Under the pieces are notes generated by a model. It worked only from the letters and a program-made list of their open reading frames with translations, did no database searches and was not told the DNA's origin. Below, piece by piece: positions 62,806 to 64,000 of a stretch of DNA of 64,000 bases. Position 1 is the stretch's first letter. The number at the start of each line of letters is the position of its first letter. A program made the translations under genes and the position numbers. The stretch is from contig NZ_CP024639.1 in assembly GCF_009728735.1 (NCBI RefSeq), forward strand, positions 1 through 64,000, in the 5' to 3' direction. Source of the DNA: Pantoea phytobeneficialis (GTDB lineage Bacteria > Pseudomonadota > Gammaproteobacteria > Enterobacterales > Enterobacteriaceae).

Positions 62806-63885
62806 TCAGCTATGGGCAATCAGTAATTTGCACAAGGGCTCGTTGATGTAATAGTTAGCCCTACCAACTTTCTGTTTAATTAAAAATTTATGTTCAACCA
62901 GTTGTTCAAGATACTTAGTAGCCGTTATTCGTGTCACACCCAACTCTTCAACAATAAATTCAATTTTAGTATAGGGGTGATTGAAAAGATTGTTGAGTAA
63001 ATCCTGACTGTATATTTTAGGCAACTGATCGCGGATGCCATGTTTCACACTCGCCATCAAGGATTTCATTTGCGTAATAAGGGATATAGTGTTTTTGGCC
63101 GTATCAATAACGCCCTCAAGCATAAATAGCAGCCAAGGTTCCCAATTACCTGTATTTCTTACCTCTTGTAAATTAGAATAATATGCAGCCTTATGATAAA
63201 TAATGAAGCGACTCAGGTATAAAACAGGTAGGTTGAGCAAGTCCTTGATCACTAAGTACAGGATATTTAAGATACGTCCTGTCCTGCCATTACCATCGTA
63301 GAACGGATGTATACTTTCAAACTGATGGTGAATGATAGCCATCTTGACCAGAGGATCGGCATCACAAATGCTGTCATCATTGATAAAGGTGATGAGGTTG
63401 TCCATTAGCGATGAAATTTCATCAGCATGCTGGGGCGGCGTATAGATGATTTCACCAGTACTTGCGTTCTTCAGGTCTGTCCCAGGAAGCCTGCGAAGAC
63501 CAGCATTATTACGCTCCAATTGCTGTTGCACGGCAAGAATGTCACCAAGACGAATCAGCTTGTTTTTACGGGCCATATGGAAGCCTTGCTTCAGAGCAAA
63601 CGCATAGTCCTGCACCTCTTTAGTGGCTGGGTTTGTAATGGCTTCCTGAAACAAACTGGCCTTGTATAGTTCATCGTGCGTAGTGACGATGTTCTCTACT
63701 TCAGAACTGTCTTTAGCCTCTTGTAATGAGAGGGTATTAATCAAAATGGCTTCATTTGGGATACTGGCCGCAACGCCCTTCAGCTCCGCAAGATAACGAT
63801 GAGCTTCAGCGGTCTTTTTGAGTACCGCACGCGTTTCCCACTTCTCAATATTCGCCAAGGGTAGATGAGTAAGAATCGCTGACAT
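62806..63885 (-). CDS. Fic-domain protein adenylyltransferase, class II (N-terminal inhibitory helix)
   Basis: 359 residues from the ATG at 63885; a start 19 codons earlier is less likely. The inhibitory helix motif S60-x-x-x-E64-N65 lies in the N-terminal domain, where the Glu blocks productive ATP binding. The Fic core has HPFYDGNGRTGR at 193-204, with catalytic H193 and intact phosphate-binding residues. A C-terminal winged helix (~290-350; IEFIVEELGVTRITATKYL) suggests DNA binding or autoregulation. The enzyme would transfer AMP to a target protein. No separate antitoxin gene is needed because the inhibitory helix is in the same chain. Confidence 0.92.
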   Translation of the reverse strand: MSAILTHLPLANIEKWETRAVLKKTAEAHRYLAELKGVAASIPNEAILINTLSLQEAKDSSEVENIVTTHDELYKASLFQEAITNPATKEVQDYAFALKQGFHMARKNKLIRLGDILAVQQQLERNNAGLRRLPGTDLKNASTGEIIYTPPQHADEISSLMDNLITFINDDSICDADPLVKMAIIHHQFESIHPFYDGNGRTGRILNILYLVIKDLLNLPVLYLSRFIIYHKAAYYSNLQEVRNTGNWEPWLLFMLEGVIDTAKNTISLITQMKSLMASVKHGIRDQLPKIYSQDLLNNLFNHPYTKIEFIVEELGVTRITATKYLEQLVEHKFLIKQKVGRANYYINEPLCKLLIAHS

Positions 63886-63963
63886 AGATAAAATTGTCTC
63901 TTTTATATATTTGAGATTGATGACGTATATAGATAATCGCAAAAATTATACATTAACCCCAAC

Positions 63964-63996
63964 ACATGTATAGTTTCTACCACTTTTTATACATGT
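63964..63996. promoter_or_regulatory. Inverted repeat upstream of fic, possible operator
   Basis: ACATGTATA (63964-63972) and TATACATGT (63988-63996) are perfect inverse complements 15 bp apart. A further TATACAT occurs at 63947-63953. The site lies about 80-110 bp before the start and fits a dimeric regulator, perhaps the Fic winged-helix domain itself. Confidence 0.5.
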
Positions 63997-64000
63997 TTCA

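Noticed and set aside
1..64000. CRISPR arrays, tRNA or rRNA genes
   Set aside because: No regularly spaced direct repeats, cloverleaf-like sequences or rRNA signatures were noticed on reading; a covariance search would be needed to be certain.

Overview
The window looks like a large plasmid, or a chromosomal island of plasmid origin, from an Enterobacterales bacterium (Enterobacter/Klebsiella/Salmonella-like relatives). The evidence is the gene families present: an H-NS paralogue, DUF1471 (YdgH/BhsA) peptides, SrfA/SrfB/SrfC homologues, MipA/OmpV and a YddA-PqqL-YddB set. No rRNA, tRNA or CRISPR array was found. The identity is inferred from gene content, not from a database match.

Positions 1-13,300 are mosaic plasmid-type DNA. 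They hold the end of an IS2-like IS3-family element, an H-NS paralogue, small secreted proteins, a DUF932 protein, and a Tlde1-like L,D-transpeptidase toxin with a small membrane protein as likely immunity partner. There are also lipoproteins and several broken genes: an AbiEi-type antitoxin remnant, a double-truncated IncFII-type RepA remnant, and two frameshifted genes that only appear when frames are joined by hand. Positions 13,300-20,330 hold three DUF1254/DUF1214 exported proteins (two Sec, one Tat) with two predicted outer-membrane beta-barrel proteins. A decayed IS110-family transposase and a DUF1471 gene follow.

Positions 23,741-40,518 are the centrepiece: twelve co-oriented genes, many with 1-11 nt stop/start overlaps, ending at a perfect 17-bp palindrome. 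In order they encode a glycine-zipper lipoprotein, a coiled-coil lipoprotein, a membrane-anchored TerD-domain protein, SrfA-like, SrfB (Hsp70/actin-fold ATPase), SrfC (P-loop GTPase), a membrane-anchored protein, an exported vWA protein, a LolD-type ABC ATPase, an FtsX/MacB-type permease, an exported formylglycine-enzyme-like protein and a small exported protein. The ABC pair, FGE protein, lipoproteins and vWA protein echo the TagQRST/PpkA regulatory module of type VI secretion, but no T6SS structural gene is present. I read this as one trans-envelope machine or sensor built round SrfABC; its function is unknown.

Positions 40,600-52,600 carry an HrgC-like membrane protein, a response regulator-histidine kinase-MipA operon, a type Va autotransporter with Ig-like repeats, a cytoplasm-type MACPF pore-former with a beta-trefoil lectin region, and a protein with two HNH nuclease motifs. 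Positions 53,200-61,240 form a four-gene operon tonB-like / yddB-like receptor / pqqL-like M16 protease / yddA-like ABC transporter, matching the Fus (ferredoxin uptake) layout and preceded by Fur-like boxes. The right end has two DUF1471 genes and a Fic enzyme with a palindromic upstream site. The lone DUF1471 gene at 22 kb is a precise hybrid of the two at 62 kb.
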